A DNA stretch of 64,000 nucleotides from Cellvibrio polysaccharolyticus (GCF_015182315.1 NZ_PRDL01000001.1:2914001-2978000); one strand, 5' to 3'; positions 46,569 to 55,714 are shown, counted from the stretch's first letter. Numbers and translations are program-made. The notes: generated from the letters alone by a model not told the origin.

Positions 46569-47026
46569 ACCGGATTCCTGAGAGGTAAAGCAGAATGAGC
46601 GGTGATCAACACCGGTTGCAGCCGCGGATTGTCTCGCGAGAGCCAGGCAAAACGGCGCAGCAAAATGCCGCCCGCCACCAAACCGGTCAACGCCATTAAG
46701 GCAGTGATGCCATCGCTGGCAAAGAGATGATGGGCGATGCCGGCAAAAACCAGTAAAAATACCAACGGCAACAAATAGGAAACCAGAGAACCGGTGGCGA
46801 CCAGCGACTCGGGCACGCCGATATCCACCTGGTCACCTACGGTAAATTGGTCAGTAGTATGACCGTTGAGTAGCACCCTTAGTAATGGATTATGGCCACT
46901 GACACGCGCCAGCATACTTTGCCCGCAACCCGCCTCGGAGCGACACCCGGAGCAGGTGGAGCGGCGCACCGTGGCCACCCACAAACAGTCCTGCTCAATC
47001 GCAGCGACGGTGCCCTGCTCAATCAT
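46562..47026 (-). CDS. rseC: RseC/MucC-like SoxR-reducing system protein
   Basis: 154-aa inner-membrane protein with an N-terminal cysteine-rich segment (CSGCRSEAGCGQS) and two adjacent membrane helices (LVSYLLPLVFLLVFAGI and ITALMALTGLVAGGILL). RseC works with the Rsx complex to reduce SoxR and modulates sigma-E in enterobacteria. I chose ATG 47026 rather than the GTG one codon earlier. Fourth gene of the rpoE-rseA-rseB-rseC operon, 4 bp after rseB. Confidence 0.92.
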   Translation of the reverse strand: MIEQGTVAAIEQDCLWVATVRRSTCSGCRSEAGCGQSMLARVSGHNPLLRVLLNGHTTDQFTVGDQVDIGVPESLVATGSLVSYLLPLVFLLVFAGIAHHLFASDGITALMALTGLVAGGILLRRFAWLSRDNPRLQPVLITAHSALPLRNPVC

Positions 47027-47030
47027 CACC

Positions 47031-48050
47031 TTATTGCTCCACCGGCCCTACAGCGGTGGAAGCTTCGATACTGGCAGCAATTTGCTCCGCCGCTACCGCC
47101 GGAATCTCACCAACGACCGTAACCCGGTACAGCTGATCATTGCGCACAGCCTTGCTCATATACAACACCGTTGGCCCACGTTGACCAACGCCTTCCGGCG
47201 GAGGACTACCCGCCGCTTCAATAAAGATGGAGAAGGTAGTAAGCCCATCGGTGTACATCAACATGTCGCGCACCGGGCTAACTTTTTGCTGGCCGGTAAA
47301 GGCAAAGCCTGGCGGTATCCAACGTACCCGCCATTCTTGCGGTTCGCCGGTCCGGGTTTGGTTACATTCATTCATCGGCGCTTTCGCCACCCGCTGTTTT
47401 TGTGCCAGCGGCGAATTTTTCATCGCTTCCACATCCGGGTTCAAATCCAGCTCGACAAACTGATACCGCTCAATACTGCGACCATTGGTATCTACAGTAA
47501 GCGACTTGAGGATAAGGCCGGTTTCCTGGTCAACACTCAGAACCAACCCATAACGGTACACATCGCGTGGAATAACTTGCAGCACGGTGGTCATACGACC
47601 GGCGACCCGCTCTACCGAGCGCACCTGGAATTGATAAAATTCTTCAAGACCGGCCAGGCGCTGTCCCATTTGCGTGAGGCGGCCTTGCAGCAGTTGATCA
47701 CCGGGGGGATAGCAGTCAAGCGCTTGACCATTGCGAACAATTTCGCGCTCCGGGCCACTGAGGTATTGCAGACGTTCGTATTCGATACCGTCTTCTACCC
47801 AATGCGAAACGCGGAAAGATTGCAGGGTGTAGCTGTGCTGATGCTCATAGGTGAATGAGCCCTGGTAATTCAGCGTGTGCGAAACCCGCGACATTCTCGC
47901 CAGAATGGTTTGAATGCTTTGCACCTCCGCGCCGGCCTGTGATGCCCCGCTGGCAGGTTGCGTATCAGTTTCGTTCTGCGCTAATGCAACTGGGGACGTG
48001 TGCACGATGGCAAACGTCCCCAGCAAAATAATCCACTGCGTTATCCGCAT
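47031..48050 (-). CDS. rseB: Sigma-E regulatory protein RseB/MucB
   Basis: 339-aa periplasmic protein that binds RseA/MucA and protects it from proteolysis, releasing it when lipoproteins or LPS intermediates accumulate. Signal peptide ends PVALAQN. Conserved features: LNYQGSFTYEHQHSYTLQSF, SGPEREIVRNGQALDCYPP and DVYRYGLVLSVDQETGLILK. Lies 5 bp after rseA in the sigma-E operon. Confidence 0.95.
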   Translation of the reverse strand: MRITQWIILLGTFAIVHTSPVALAQNETDTQPASGASQAGAEVQSIQTILARMSRVSHTLNYQGSFTYEHQHSYTLQSFRVSHWVEDGIEYERLQYLSGPEREIVRNGQALDCYPPGDQLLQGRLTQMGQRLAGLEEFYQFQVRSVERVAGRMTTVLQVIPRDVYRYGLVLSVDQETGLILKSLTVDTNGRSIERYQFVELDLNPDVEAMKNSPLAQKQRVAKAPMNECNQTRTGEPQEWRVRWIPPGFAFTGQQKVSPVRDMLMYTDGLTTFSIFIEAAGSPPPEGVGQRGPTVLYMSKAVRNDQLYRVTVVGEIPAVAAEQIAASIEASTAVGPVEQ

Positions 48051-48055
48051 ATAAA

Positions 48056-48754
48056 TCAGTCTTCTTCAGTAAACACCACACGGGCAAAGGGCAACATTCC
48101 CTGGCTACTGTTCAGCGCGGCATTATCTGAATGGGATTCAATCAACTGATTCAGATAATCACGTATTTCTTCGTTCGGCGCAGCAGCCTGGGTGTTGGTG
48201 CTCTGACGCGGAACAAAGATGACCTGACGGTTATCCTGGGGACGAGCTTCGTAACTGTTGTGCATACCCACGGTACGCAGAGACAGCGGTTGACCATGAT
48301 AGCCTGACGGCAGGGAAACTGCACCCGCTGGAGCGGCTTCAACCGCGTTATTGTCGGCCACAACCGGCGCTCCGGCCTCATTGGCGTCATAGGTTTGAGC
48401 AAACAGCAATACACCACCGGCAACCGTGGCCGCTACGGCGAAACGGCCAACATTTTGCCACCAGTGATTTTTTTGCTGGACGGCTTCCCGCGGCGTTTCA
48501 GCAGCAGCGGCTGTATGAGCATCTTCTTCAGCAATCGCTGCACTGACGCGGGCCGCGAAATCGCCTGCTTCGAACAGGGGCAGATCCTGACGGATGACCG
48601 CGCTGGCTACCTGATAGCGACTCCAGGTAGCTTTGATCTCAGGCTCGGTCTGGCTCGCCTTGAGCAAACGCTGCAGCTCCAACTCTGTCGCTTCGTTATC
48701 TACCAGGGCAGATAATGATTCGGCAAAAAATTGCTGTTGGGATGATTCCGTCAT
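48056..48754 (-). CDS. rseA: Anti-sigma-E factor RseA/MucA
   Basis: 232-aa single-pass inner-membrane anti-sigma factor. The N-terminal sigma-binding domain is LSALVDNEATELELQRLLK, then WSRYQVASAVIRQDL. One membrane helix lies at about residues 100-118 (VGRFAVAATVAGGVLLFA), followed by a periplasmic tail. ATG 48754 has GAGG upstream. An unusually wide 214-bp gap separates it from rpoE, on the same strand. Confidence 0.94.
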   Translation of the reverse strand: MTESSQQQFFAESLSALVDNEATELELQRLLKASQTEPEIKATWSRYQVASAVIRQDLPLFEAGDFAARVSAAIAEEDAHTAAAAETPREAVQQKNHWWQNVGRFAVAATVAGGVLLFAQTYDANEAGAPVVADNNAVEAAPAGAVSLPSGYHGQPLSLRTVGMHNSYEARPQDNRQVIFVPRQSTNTQAAAPNEEIRDYLNQLIESHSDNAALNSSQGMLPFARVVFTEED

Positions 48755-48968
48755 TCCGGGAATACCTCAGTCAAAGACAAATATAACGGGCCATCGATCA
48801 CTGTTGACGCCCTGCTGTTTATAACGAATGGCCGCGTTACCGCCAATCTGTTTGTTGTTTCCGTAAAACCTGACTTAAAGACCTGGCGGTTTTTCAAAGG
48901 TTCAATATTCTGCCGCTTTTGATCAAGTTTCGTTAACAATGTGAATAAATTGTGCAAACACCCCTGAC

Positions 48969-49553
48969 TCAGGAAATCAACGGCTGGATTTTTTTATCAA
49001 TCGCTTCCCGCGCACGGAAAATACGTGACCGCACAGTGCCCACCGGACAATCCATAATGGTAGCGATGTCTTCGTAGCTCAAACCTTCCATTTCACGCAA
49101 GGTAACCGCGGTGCGCAGATCTTCCGGCAAATCGCGAATAGCCTGATCAATGGTGGCCTGAAGCTCGTCGCGCAGCAGATTGTGCTCCGGCGTATTCATT
49201 TCCTTCATTGCTTCGTTGCCGCTGTAGAACTCGGCATCTTCCACCTCGACATCGCTGGCAGGTGGGCGGCGGTTACGGGCCACCAGATGGTTTTTGGCGG
49301 TGTTGATCGCAATGCGATACATCCAGGTATAAAACGCACTTTCACCGCGAAAGTTCGGCAACGCCCGATAAGCCTTGATAAAAGCGTCCTGGGCAACGTC
49401 CTGCACTTCAGCGTGATCACGAATAAAACGGCTGATAATTGCCAGAATCTTGTGTTGGTATTTAATAACCAGCAGGTCAAATGCCCGCTTGTCACCCTTC
49501 TGTACACGTTCCACCAGTTGCTGATCAGCATCTTGGGCTAACGGCTCTGTCAT
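48969..49553 (-). CDS. rpoE: RNA polymerase sigma factor RpoE/AlgU
   Basis: 194-aa ECF sigma factor for envelope stress. Region 2 contains DLLVIKYQHKILAIISRFI, DVAQDAFIKAYRALPNFRG and AFYTWMYRIAINTAKNHLV; region 4 contains LREMEGLSYEDIATIMDCPVG (in two parts) and GTVRSRIFRAREAID. I chose ATG 49553 by homology (MTEPLAQDADQQLVERVQ); the frame is open 27 codons further. An autoregulatory sigma-E promoter is visible at 49695-49722. Divergent from nadB, as in E. coli. Confidence 0.97.
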   Translation of the reverse strand: MTEPLAQDADQQLVERVQKGDKRAFDLLVIKYQHKILAIISRFIRDHAEVQDVAQDAFIKAYRALPNFRGESAFYTWMYRIAINTAKNHLVARNRRPPASDVEVEDAEFYSGNEAMKEMNTPEHNLLRDELQATIDQAIRDLPEDLRTAVTLREMEGLSYEDIATIMDCPVGTVRSRIFRAREAIDKKIQPLIS

Positions 49554-49694
49554 TCTCGTAAAACCCCCAAGTACCTTGTGTAACCACAAGGTCAATTCCC
49601 CGCTTTTTCGGTAGCTACCCGTAGGTGCCAGCAAAAAAGCTATTTGTAAGCGGGATCTACCCCTGACGCAAAAGTCCTCTTTTGCAATAGCGGC

Positions 49695-49722
49695 ATAGAC
49701 CCGTTCTGCCAGTTATAAGTTC
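49695..49722 (-). promoter_or_regulatory. Sigma-E-type promoter of the rpoE operon
   Basis: On the reverse strand GAACTT (49717-49722) is followed after 17 bp by TCTAT (49695-49699), close to the sigma-E consensus GAACTT-N16/17-TCTGA. It lies about 140 bp before the rpoE start, so autoregulation is expected. Confidence 0.8.
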
Positions 49723-49845
49723 CGCGCGATTATACGGGTTTCTATATAACTATAGGCGTTAATTCAGAGAAGCCGTATAGGGGTTAGTCAACGGGTTGTA
49801 TATACTGCGCCTTTCAGCAGTCTCCTGATGAACGGACAGGTAGTG

Positions 49846-51486
49846 ATGAACAAATATTACAGTCATGACATTTTGGTAATCGGTTCCGGTGCGGCCGGCC
49901 TGACATTGGCTCTTCATTTGGCCAAATACGCAAACGTTGCGGTACTGAGCAAAAGTGCGCTCAATGAAGGATCTACCTGGTTTGCCCAGGGCGGCATTGC
50001 CGCAGTATTGGATGATCAGGATTCCATCGAGGCGCATGTGGCGGACACGCTTATCGCCGGTGCGGGCCTGTGCCACGAAGACGCGGTACGCTTCACCGTT
50101 GAGCACAGCAAAGAAGCCATTGAATGGCTGATTGATCAAGGGGTAAATTTTACCCGCGAGAACGGCAAAACCGATTACCACCTGACACAGGAAGGCGGTC
50201 ACAGTCATCGCCGTATTATTCACAGTGCCGATGCGACCGGCCAGGCGGTGCATACCAGCCTGATTGATCAGGCGCTGCAGCAATCCAACATCGAATTATT
50301 CGAGCACCATCTGGCAGTAAACCTGATTACCCAGGCCGATGATGGCTACCCTCGCCTGCGCTGTACCGGTGCTTACGCGCTGAACCACAATGACGATCAT
50401 ATTCACGTATTCCAGGCCAAGGTAGTGGTGCTTGCAACCGGCGGTGCCAGCAAGGTTTATCTCTACACCAGCAACCCCGACAGCGCCAGCGGTGACGGTA
50501 TCGCCATGGCATGGCGCGCCGGTTGCCGGGTGGCCAATATGGAATTCAACCAGTTCCACCCCACCTGTTTGTATCACCCCAACGCAAAAACGTTTCTGAT
50601 TACCGAAGCGTTGCGTGGCGAAGGCGCTTACTTGAAATTGCCGAATGGCGAACGTTTTATGCCGCGCTTTGATGAGCGCGCCGAACTGGCACCGCGCGAT
50701 ATTGTGGCGCGCGCTATTGACCACGAAATCAAACGTCTGGGCTGCAAGTGTGTGTATCTGGACATCAGCCACAAGTCACCGGAATTTATCAGCGAACACT
50801 TCCCCACGGTAAAAGCCCGCTGCCTGGAATTTGGCATCGACATTACCAAAGAGCCGATTCCGGTAGTACCCGCCGCGCATTACACCTGCGGTGGTGTGGT
50901 GGTAGACCGCAACGGCCAGACAGATCTTGAACATCTTTATGCGATTGGAGAAACCACCTTCACCGGCTTGCACGGTGCCAATCGCATGGCCAGTAATTCG
51001 CTGCTGGAATGTATCGTTTACGCCCGCTCCGCCGCCGAAGATATTCTCGCCAAGCTGAATGCAATCCCCCAACCGGACAAGTCGCCCGCCTGGGATGAAT
51101 CGCGAGTAACCGACTCCGACGAAGATGTGGTGATCTCGCACAACTGGGATGAGCTGCGCCGCTTTATGTGGGACTACGTGGGCATCGTGCGCACTCACAA
51201 ACGATTGGAACGCGCCACCCATCGCATCAAGCTGCTGCAAAAAGAAATCGCCGAGTACTACAGCCATTACAAAATCAGTGGCGACCTTATTGAACTGCGC
51301 AACCTGGCAACCGTTGCCGAGTTGATTATTCGCTCTGCTATCGAACGCAAAGAGAGTCGCGGCTTGCACTTCTCGCTGGATTACCCCAACAAATCGCCAG
51401 TGGCTCGGGATACCGTGCTGGTACCGGCCAACTTCGCCGGGCAAAATCTCATCATCAGCAAAAACCGCTCTGTTGCAGAAGAGTAA
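49846..51486 (+). CDS. nadB: L-aspartate oxidase
   Basis: About 546-aa FAD enzyme oxidising L-aspartate to iminoaspartate, the first step of NAD synthesis. FAD motif DILVIGSGAAGLTLAL; conserved EGSTWFAQGGIAAVL, HSHRRIIHSADATGQ, EFNQFHPTCLYHP, TEALRGEGAYL and HGANRMASNSLLECIV. I chose ATG 49846 (AGG 5 nt upstream), six codons inside the longest frame, because spacing before the FAD motif then matches E. coli NadB. Divergent from rpoE, with an intrinsic terminator after it. Confidence 0.97.
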   Translation: MNKYYSHDILVIGSGAAGLTLALHLAKYANVAVLSKSALNEGSTWFAQGGIAAVLDDQDSIEAHVADTLIAGAGLCHEDAVRFTVEHSKEAIEWLIDQGVNFTRENGKTDYHLTQEGGHSHRRIIHSADATGQAVHTSLIDQALQQSNIELFEHHLAVNLITQADDGYPRLRCTGAYALNHNDDHIHVFQAKVVVLATGGASKVYLYTSNPDSASGDGIAMAWRAGCRVANMEFNQFHPTCLYHPNAKTFLITEALRGEGAYLKLPNGERFMPRFDERAELAPRDIVARAIDHEIKRLGCKCVYLDISHKSPEFISEHFPTVKARCLEFGIDITKEPIPVVPAAHYTCGGVVVDRNGQTDLEHLYAIGETTFTGLHGANRMASNSLLECIVYARSAAEDILAKLNAIPQPDKSPAWDESRVTDSDEDVVISHNWDELRRFMWDYVGIVRTHKRLERATHRIKLLQKEIAEYYSHYKISGDLIELRNLATVAELIIRSAIERKESRGLHFSLDYPNKSPVARDTVLVPANFAGQNLIISKNRSVAEE

Positions 51487-51503
51487 ACACGCCTCTGTTG
51501 CTG

Positions 51504-51533
51504 AAAAGCCGATGACACAAATCATCGGCTTTT
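51504..51533 (+). terminator. Intrinsic terminator of nadB
   Basis: AAAAGCCGATGA and TCATCGGCTTTT form a 12-bp stem with a 6-nt loop followed by a T-rich run. Confidence 0.93.
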
Positions 51534-51656
51534 TTATTTTTCACGCCCCGCCAACCTCCACCGCGCAATTGCTTACAATCAGGTACATTTTTTTACTACT
51601 CCCGAAGTGATGCCTTGCCATACTCACCCGGTCATTATCACGGGAGACGGGCCAGC

Positions 51657-52736
51657 ATGGCACTTCGCTATCAACTTCCAATGCTGTTGCCATTTGTTCT
51701 TGCCACGTGCGCCTTGCTATCGGCCTGCGGTGGCGGCGACCAACGGGATAAACCTCAACCGTCAACCACCATGACGTTTATCCACGACGGCTTGCAAGGC
51801 CTGACCATCCATCAGCTTTATCACCACAACGACCAGCTATTTGCTGCCACCAGCAACGGCGTATACGTTAAAACATCCACCTCGGATGGCTGGAAAATTC
51901 GTGGCCTGGCGAATTTTCAGGTAACCGACATCGCCTTCATGGATACCGCGCATTTTATTGCCAGCGCACAAGCAAACACTCAGGACGCTCCGGCTGCGCA
52001 ACTGCTCGAAACCACGACTGCCGGGCATCAATGGCAGCCGCTGGATGCACACACCAGCCTGGCGCCAGCTACTGATTTGCAGGGCTTGAGTTATGCCGAA
52101 GAAGTGAATGCGCTCTACGCCATCAGTGAAAATTTTCTACTGACATCATTGGATAGCGGTCGTGACTGGCAACCCTTGTTACCTGAGCAAACAACCAACC
52201 CGGTGGTCTCGTTGTTTGTCCTTCGCCACCCGGTTACCGGCGATATCTGGTCCGGTGGTTACAACGAACAACTCCAGCCCTGGCTGCAAGCCTGGTCTGC
52301 CGATACCGGGCAAACCCTGGTCGCGACAAGCGTGGGCAAAACGCCCGGCCGCGTTCGTCACCTGAGCCTGGACCCGGAGCGCCCCGCTACGCTGTTGCTG
52401 AGCAGTGATGAAGGCTTATGGCGCAGTGAAGATTACGGAAAGCAGTGGAATTTTTTGCAGGCGCCACCGGCCAATAGAATGTATCCAACGCTGCTGCATG
52501 ACCCTCGCAACGCTGACTGGGTATACACCAGCAGCCGCGAAATAAACAACACGGGTTCGCAACGATTAATTTTTGAAATGTCGCAAAACCGCGGCACAAA
52601 TTGGACACGTTATTACTATCCGGGCAATAACTTGCAAGGCGGAACGCAAAGCATGCTCGCAGTCATAGAAAACCATAAAACAGTGGTTTATCTGGGGCTG
52701 GCAGGTGGCGGCATTGTTAAAATCAACATGCCGTAG
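51657..52736 (+). CDS. Beta-propeller-like (BNR/sortilin-type) lipoprotein of unknown function
   Basis: About 359-aa lipoprotein: the signal sequence ends in LLSACGGGD (lipidated Cys near residue 24). The remainder repeats a pattern of the BNR/YCF48-like kind (LLTSLDSGRDWQPLL, LWRSEDYGKQWNFLQ, RGTNWTRYYYPG), i.e. D-x-G-x-x-W propeller blades. No catalytic residues recognised. ATG 51657 has GGGAGA 9 nt upstream. Placed between nadB and the convergent ygfX-sdhE genes. Probably an envelope-exposed propeller scaffold; the partner is unknown. Confidence 0.75.
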   Translation: MALRYQLPMLLPFVLATCALLSACGGGDQRDKPQPSTTMTFIHDGLQGLTIHQLYHHNDQLFAATSNGVYVKTSTSDGWKIRGLANFQVTDIAFMDTAHFIASAQANTQDAPAAQLLETTTAGHQWQPLDAHTSLAPATDLQGLSYAEEVNALYAISENFLLTSLDSGRDWQPLLPEQTTNPVVSLFVLRHPVTGDIWSGGYNEQLQPWLQAWSADTGQTLVATSVGKTPGRVRHLSLDPERPATLLLSSDEGLWRSEDYGKQWNFLQAPPANRMYPTLLHDPRNADWVYTSSREINNTGSQRLIFEMSQNRGTNWTRYYYPGNNLQGGTQSMLAVIENHKTVVYLGLAGGGIVKINMP

Positions 52737-52744
52737 AGCCTGTT

Positions 52745-53254
52745 TTATTGATGGCGGGAGCTGCTTTTCCAGTAACGGGTTTTAAGATAGACACGCAGTT
52801 TGCGTTGATTGTCGGCAGTGGCGCTATCGGGCAAAATCACCAGCCTTTTACGCTGCCCGGTAGCAATATTGCCCAGCGGCAAAACGATCAACCAGGACCA
52901 AACCACCACATCATCAACAATGCGCCAATCGTGGCTCGCGGTTGTTGTCATATTCTGCTGCCAGCACCAGGTGTCAGAGCGCATTTCCAATATGCCCTGC
53001 TGTTGGCGCTGCCAACGGCGAAAATAAATCCAGTGCGCCAAACACATGCCCGCATAAACAATCACCAGCAGCAGGCTTTGCCAGCTGACGCCCAGCGCAC
53101 TGACAATCGCCATCACGGACAGGGATGCAAGCAATACAGTTACCAGCGCAACCCCGTTATATAAATACCCGGAAGGTGCCAGAGGAATGTGTAAATGATA
53201 ACGGGGCGAGGCCGGCTTAGCTGCGGCGGGGCAAGCCTGTGTTGTCGCGAACAA
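52745..53254 (-). CDS. ygfX: YgfX/CptA-like membrane protein
   Basis: 169-aa inner-membrane protein with two adjacent hydrophobic helices near residues 35-75 and a cytoplasmic C-terminal beta-rich part (WRIVDDVVVWSWLIVLPLG). The family is named YgfX (also CptA) and is encoded with SdhE; it has been proposed as a toxin or as an accessory of respiratory complexes. Sequence similarity is modest and the call leans on its overlap (38 bp) with sdhE and on the ygfZ neighbour. Confidence 0.75.
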   Translation of the reverse strand: MFATTQACPAAAKPASPRYHLHIPLAPSGYLYNGVALVTVLLASLSVMAIVSALGVSWQSLLLVIVYAGMCLAHWIYFRRWQRQQQGILEMRSDTWCWQQNMTTTASHDWRIVDDVVVWSWLIVLPLGNIATGQRKRLVILPDSATADNQRKLRVYLKTRYWKSSSRHQ

Positions 53255-53468
53255 TATCTACAATCCTTTGTAAACGGCTGTCGGATGGATCTTCCCTGCG
53301 CATAAACCAGGCGTACATGTCCTGGTCTTCACACAACATCAAGGCTTCATAACTGACTTTATCTTCAGCGGACAAGGTGTCATAGACCCTCTCGACAAAG
53401 GGCAGCAGAATCAGGTCAAGCTCAAGCATTCCCCGACGGCTGGCCCACAACAAGCGATTTTTATCCAT
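53217..53468 (-). CDS. sdhE: FAD assembly factor SdhE
   Basis: 83-aa cytoplasmic protein required for covalent flavinylation of SdhA/FrdA. The signature RGMLELD (RGxxE motif) is at about residues 12-18, followed by LLPFVERVYDTLSAED and ALMLCEDQDMYAWFM. ATG 53468 matches the family length (about 88 aa); the frame is open 28 codons further upstream. Overlaps ygfX and is divergent from ygfZ. Confidence 0.95.
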   Translation of the reverse strand: MDKNRLLWASRRGMLELDLILLPFVERVYDTLSAEDKVSYEALMLCEDQDMYAWFMRREDPSDSRLQRIVDIVRDNTGLPRRS

Positions 53469-53850
53469 GATAGGTTCCGCGCTTTGAAAAACGCCCAGTA
53501 TACCAGGATGCGTGCGGCAAAAATATTCTTTCCGGCCAGCGTCACCTTTCACCGCGCCTTTTGGTTGCCGGTCGCTTTTTGCCGCTGAATGCAGATCTCG
53601 CTAAAAAGCCGGTTTCTACAACGCCAAAAAAAGTGACACTTACAACAACAGGTGATCATTAAAAAACCAAACCATGAGTTGAGCGGCGCGTTAACGCATT
53701 ATTTTTTATCACAATAAATCACAGGCAGGTTTCGGATGGCCCTGGTTGCAGTATAGTTAGCGGTTTGCACAAGGTTGTTGGCGCACAAGGATTCGTTGAA
53801 TCCGTCACGCGCCATTTTTCTGTTTTCCCGCGCCTATGGAGCCTGATGCT
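53469..53850. other. Divergent sdhE-ygfZ intergenic region
   Basis: 382 bases with no gene. It must hold promoters for both sides; a TATAGT -10-like hexamer at 53752-53757 could serve ygfZ but lacks a good -35. It ends in a structured terminator-like hairpin (listed separately). Confidence 0.4.
53780..53819 (+). terminator. Attenuator-like hairpin in the ygfZ leader
   Basis: GGCGC (53780) pairs with GCGCC (53809). Inside, after an asymmetric internal loop, GGATTC-GTT-GAATCC forms a second perfect stem. ATTTTT follows at 53814-53819. It lies 31 bp before the ygfZ ATG and no + strand gene precedes it closely. It is therefore either an attenuator or the end of a short transcript. Confidence 0.5.
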
Positions 53851-54834
53851 ATGAGTGCTCTCACTATTTCTGACACTTTGGCAACTACCACTGACTCACT
53901 TCAATTGATCGAGCTTGATCACCAGGGAATTCTGGGTATAGAAGGCCCGGACGCCGTTAAATTTTTACAAGGCCAGGTGACTTGCGACATCCGCGATCTG
54001 GCGTCGCCAGTCAGCCGGGCTGGCGCCCAATGCACGCCGAAGGGGCGTATGCTGTCCAGCTTTCGGGTACTGCAATCGCAACCGGAAACCTTGCTGCTGC
54101 GCGCCGACACCGCGATGCTGGAGGCCATCCAGAAGGATTTGGGCAAATATATTGTGTTCTCCAAAGCCAGGCTGAGTAACCGCAGCGAACACTACCGGTT
54201 GCTGGGTATAACGGGTGCCGGCGCCGCAAAATACGTTGAAGAGATTAGCGGCCAGACTTTCAGCGGCAACGATGCCTGGCTGAAATACCGGCAAAGTTTT
54301 TTTATTCAACTCGACGAACAGCGCGTTGAATGCTGGCTCGCCAGCGAGGATGCCGTGCAACTGACCAGCCAGCTCGGCACGCGCACGACCAAAGCTCCCG
54401 CCAACAGCTGGACACTGGCAACCATCCGTGCCGGATTCGGTGAGGTTTATCCGGAAACCCGTGAGCTTTTCACCCCGCAATCGTTAAATTATCAGCTGGT
54501 CAATGCGATTAACTTTCGCAAGGGCTGTTACACCGGCCAGGAAATTGTCGCGCGCCTGCATTACAAGGCCACGCTGAAGCGTCACATGTACCGCGTGACC
54601 TTTAGGCTGCCGGATGGTTTTTCTCTACCAACACCGGGCGCCGGGATTGTAGATGCCCAGGGGAAAACACTTGGCGAGTTGGTCGTAGCCGCCGTTGACC
54701 GGAACAATACCGCGGAAGCTCTGGTGGTTGTGCCGGACAATCAGCTTGAGCACCTCTATCTTGCACAACATCCGGAGATTCAGCTAACCAGGCTGGATCT
54801 GCCTTACCTTATCCCTCTTGAGAATGACCATTGA
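53851..54834 (+). CDS. ygfZ: Folate-binding Fe-S maintenance protein YgfZ
   Basis: 327-aa tetrahydrofolate-binding protein of the GcvT-like YgfZ/CAF17 family, needed for the activity of certain Fe-S enzymes such as MiaB. The hallmark motif is intact in FRKGCYTGQEIVARLHYK (Cys essential in E. coli), and the N-terminal KFLQGQVTCDI is typical. I chose ATG 53851 with GGAG 9 nt upstream over ATG 53836. Adjacent to sdhE/ygfX, a widely conserved arrangement. Confidence 0.94.
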   Translation: MSALTISDTLATTTDSLQLIELDHQGILGIEGPDAVKFLQGQVTCDIRDLASPVSRAGAQCTPKGRMLSSFRVLQSQPETLLLRADTAMLEAIQKDLGKYIVFSKARLSNRSEHYRLLGITGAGAAKYVEEISGQTFSGNDAWLKYRQSFFIQLDEQRVECWLASEDAVQLTSQLGTRTTKAPANSWTLATIRAGFGEVYPETRELFTPQSLNYQLVNAINFRKGCYTGQEIVARLHYKATLKRHMYRVTFRLPDGFSLPTPGAGIVDAQGKTLGELVVAAVDRNNTAEALVVVPDNQLEHLYLAQHPEIQLTRLDLPYLIPLENDH

Positions 54835-54877
54835 TCAGGAACCGGCCGCAACAGCCCGTACAACAACAGGAAATACG

Positions 54878-55714
54878 ATGAATTTGATTCTCGACAAGGT
54901 CCGTCAGGAAATAATCCAGGCCATTGAATCTGACCGACTGGTTTTACCCACACTGCCCGAAGTCGCCTTGCGGGTACGTGAAGTGGCAGAAGACCCCGCG
55001 GCTGATATGGAAACGCTGGCTGCGGTTATCGGCAACGATGCTGCTTTGAGTGCTCGCATTATCAAGGTCGCCAACAGCCCGCTACTGCGCGCTCCGCGTC
55101 CGTTAAATGATTTGAAATCGGCGGTGATGCGGCTCGGTATTGCTTACACCAGCAACATCGCTACCGGCCTTGCCATGGAGCAAATGTTCCAGGCAACTTC
55201 TGATCTGGTAGATCACCGCATGCGCGAAGTCTGGAGCCGCTCCAGCGAAGTAGCCGGTATTTGCCACGTGTTGTGCCGCCACTACACAAAATTGCGCCCC
55301 GATCAGGCAACCCTGGCCGGGCTCGTTCACCAAATCGGTGTGCTGCCTATTTTGACCTACGCGGAAAGTAACCCGGCGCTGCTCAGCAACAGCCTGGTGC
55401 TGGATCGTGTGATTGAAGAATTGCACCCGATTCTGGGTGATCTTATCCTGAAAGCCTGGCGCTTTCCGGCTGAGCTGGCGCGTATTCCTTCGGAGCACTT
55501 GCAGTTTACCCGCGAACAAAACCACGCCGATTACGCGGATATCGTAACCGTGGCACTGTTGCAAAGTCATATGGGAAGCACCCACACCCTGGCAAATGTG
55601 GACTACAGCAGCGTTACCGCCTTCGCCCGCCTCGGCTTGGAAACCGACATGCAATACGCCGAATCGGAAGATCTGTCGGCAGAAATGGAAGCTGCCATGT
55701 TGCTGCTTTCATAA
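54878..55714 (+). CDS. HDOD-domain signalling protein
   Basis: 278-aa cytoplasmic protein with an HDOD domain: LPTLPEVALRVREVAEDP, then AAVIGNDAALSARIIKVANS, LNDLKSAVMRLG and GLVHQIGVLPIL. HDOD proteins are non-catalytic HD relatives that act as hubs in stress, virulence or c-di-GMP networks. I chose ATG 54878 because AGGA lies upstream and the HDOD alignment starts nearby. It follows ygfZ at 43 bp, so co-transcription is likely. Confidence 0.9.
   Translation: MNLILDKVRQEIIQAIESDRLVLPTLPEVALRVREVAEDPAADMETLAAVIGNDAALSARIIKVANSPLLRAPRPLNDLKSAVMRLGIAYTSNIATGLAMEQMFQATSDLVDHRMREVWSRSSEVAGICHVLCRHYTKLRPDQATLAGLVHQIGVLPILTYAESNPALLSNSLVLDRVIEELHPILGDLILKAWRFPAELARIPSEHLQFTREQNHADYADIVTVALLQSHMGSTHTLANVDYSSVTAFARLGLETDMQYAESEDLSAEMEAAMLLLS

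Noticed and set aside
52745..53468. ygfX-sdhE as a toxin-antitoxin pair
   Set aside because: The pair has been annotated CptAB in the past, but the RGxxE motif marks SdhE as the flavinylation factor and the context (ygfZ) is housekeeping.
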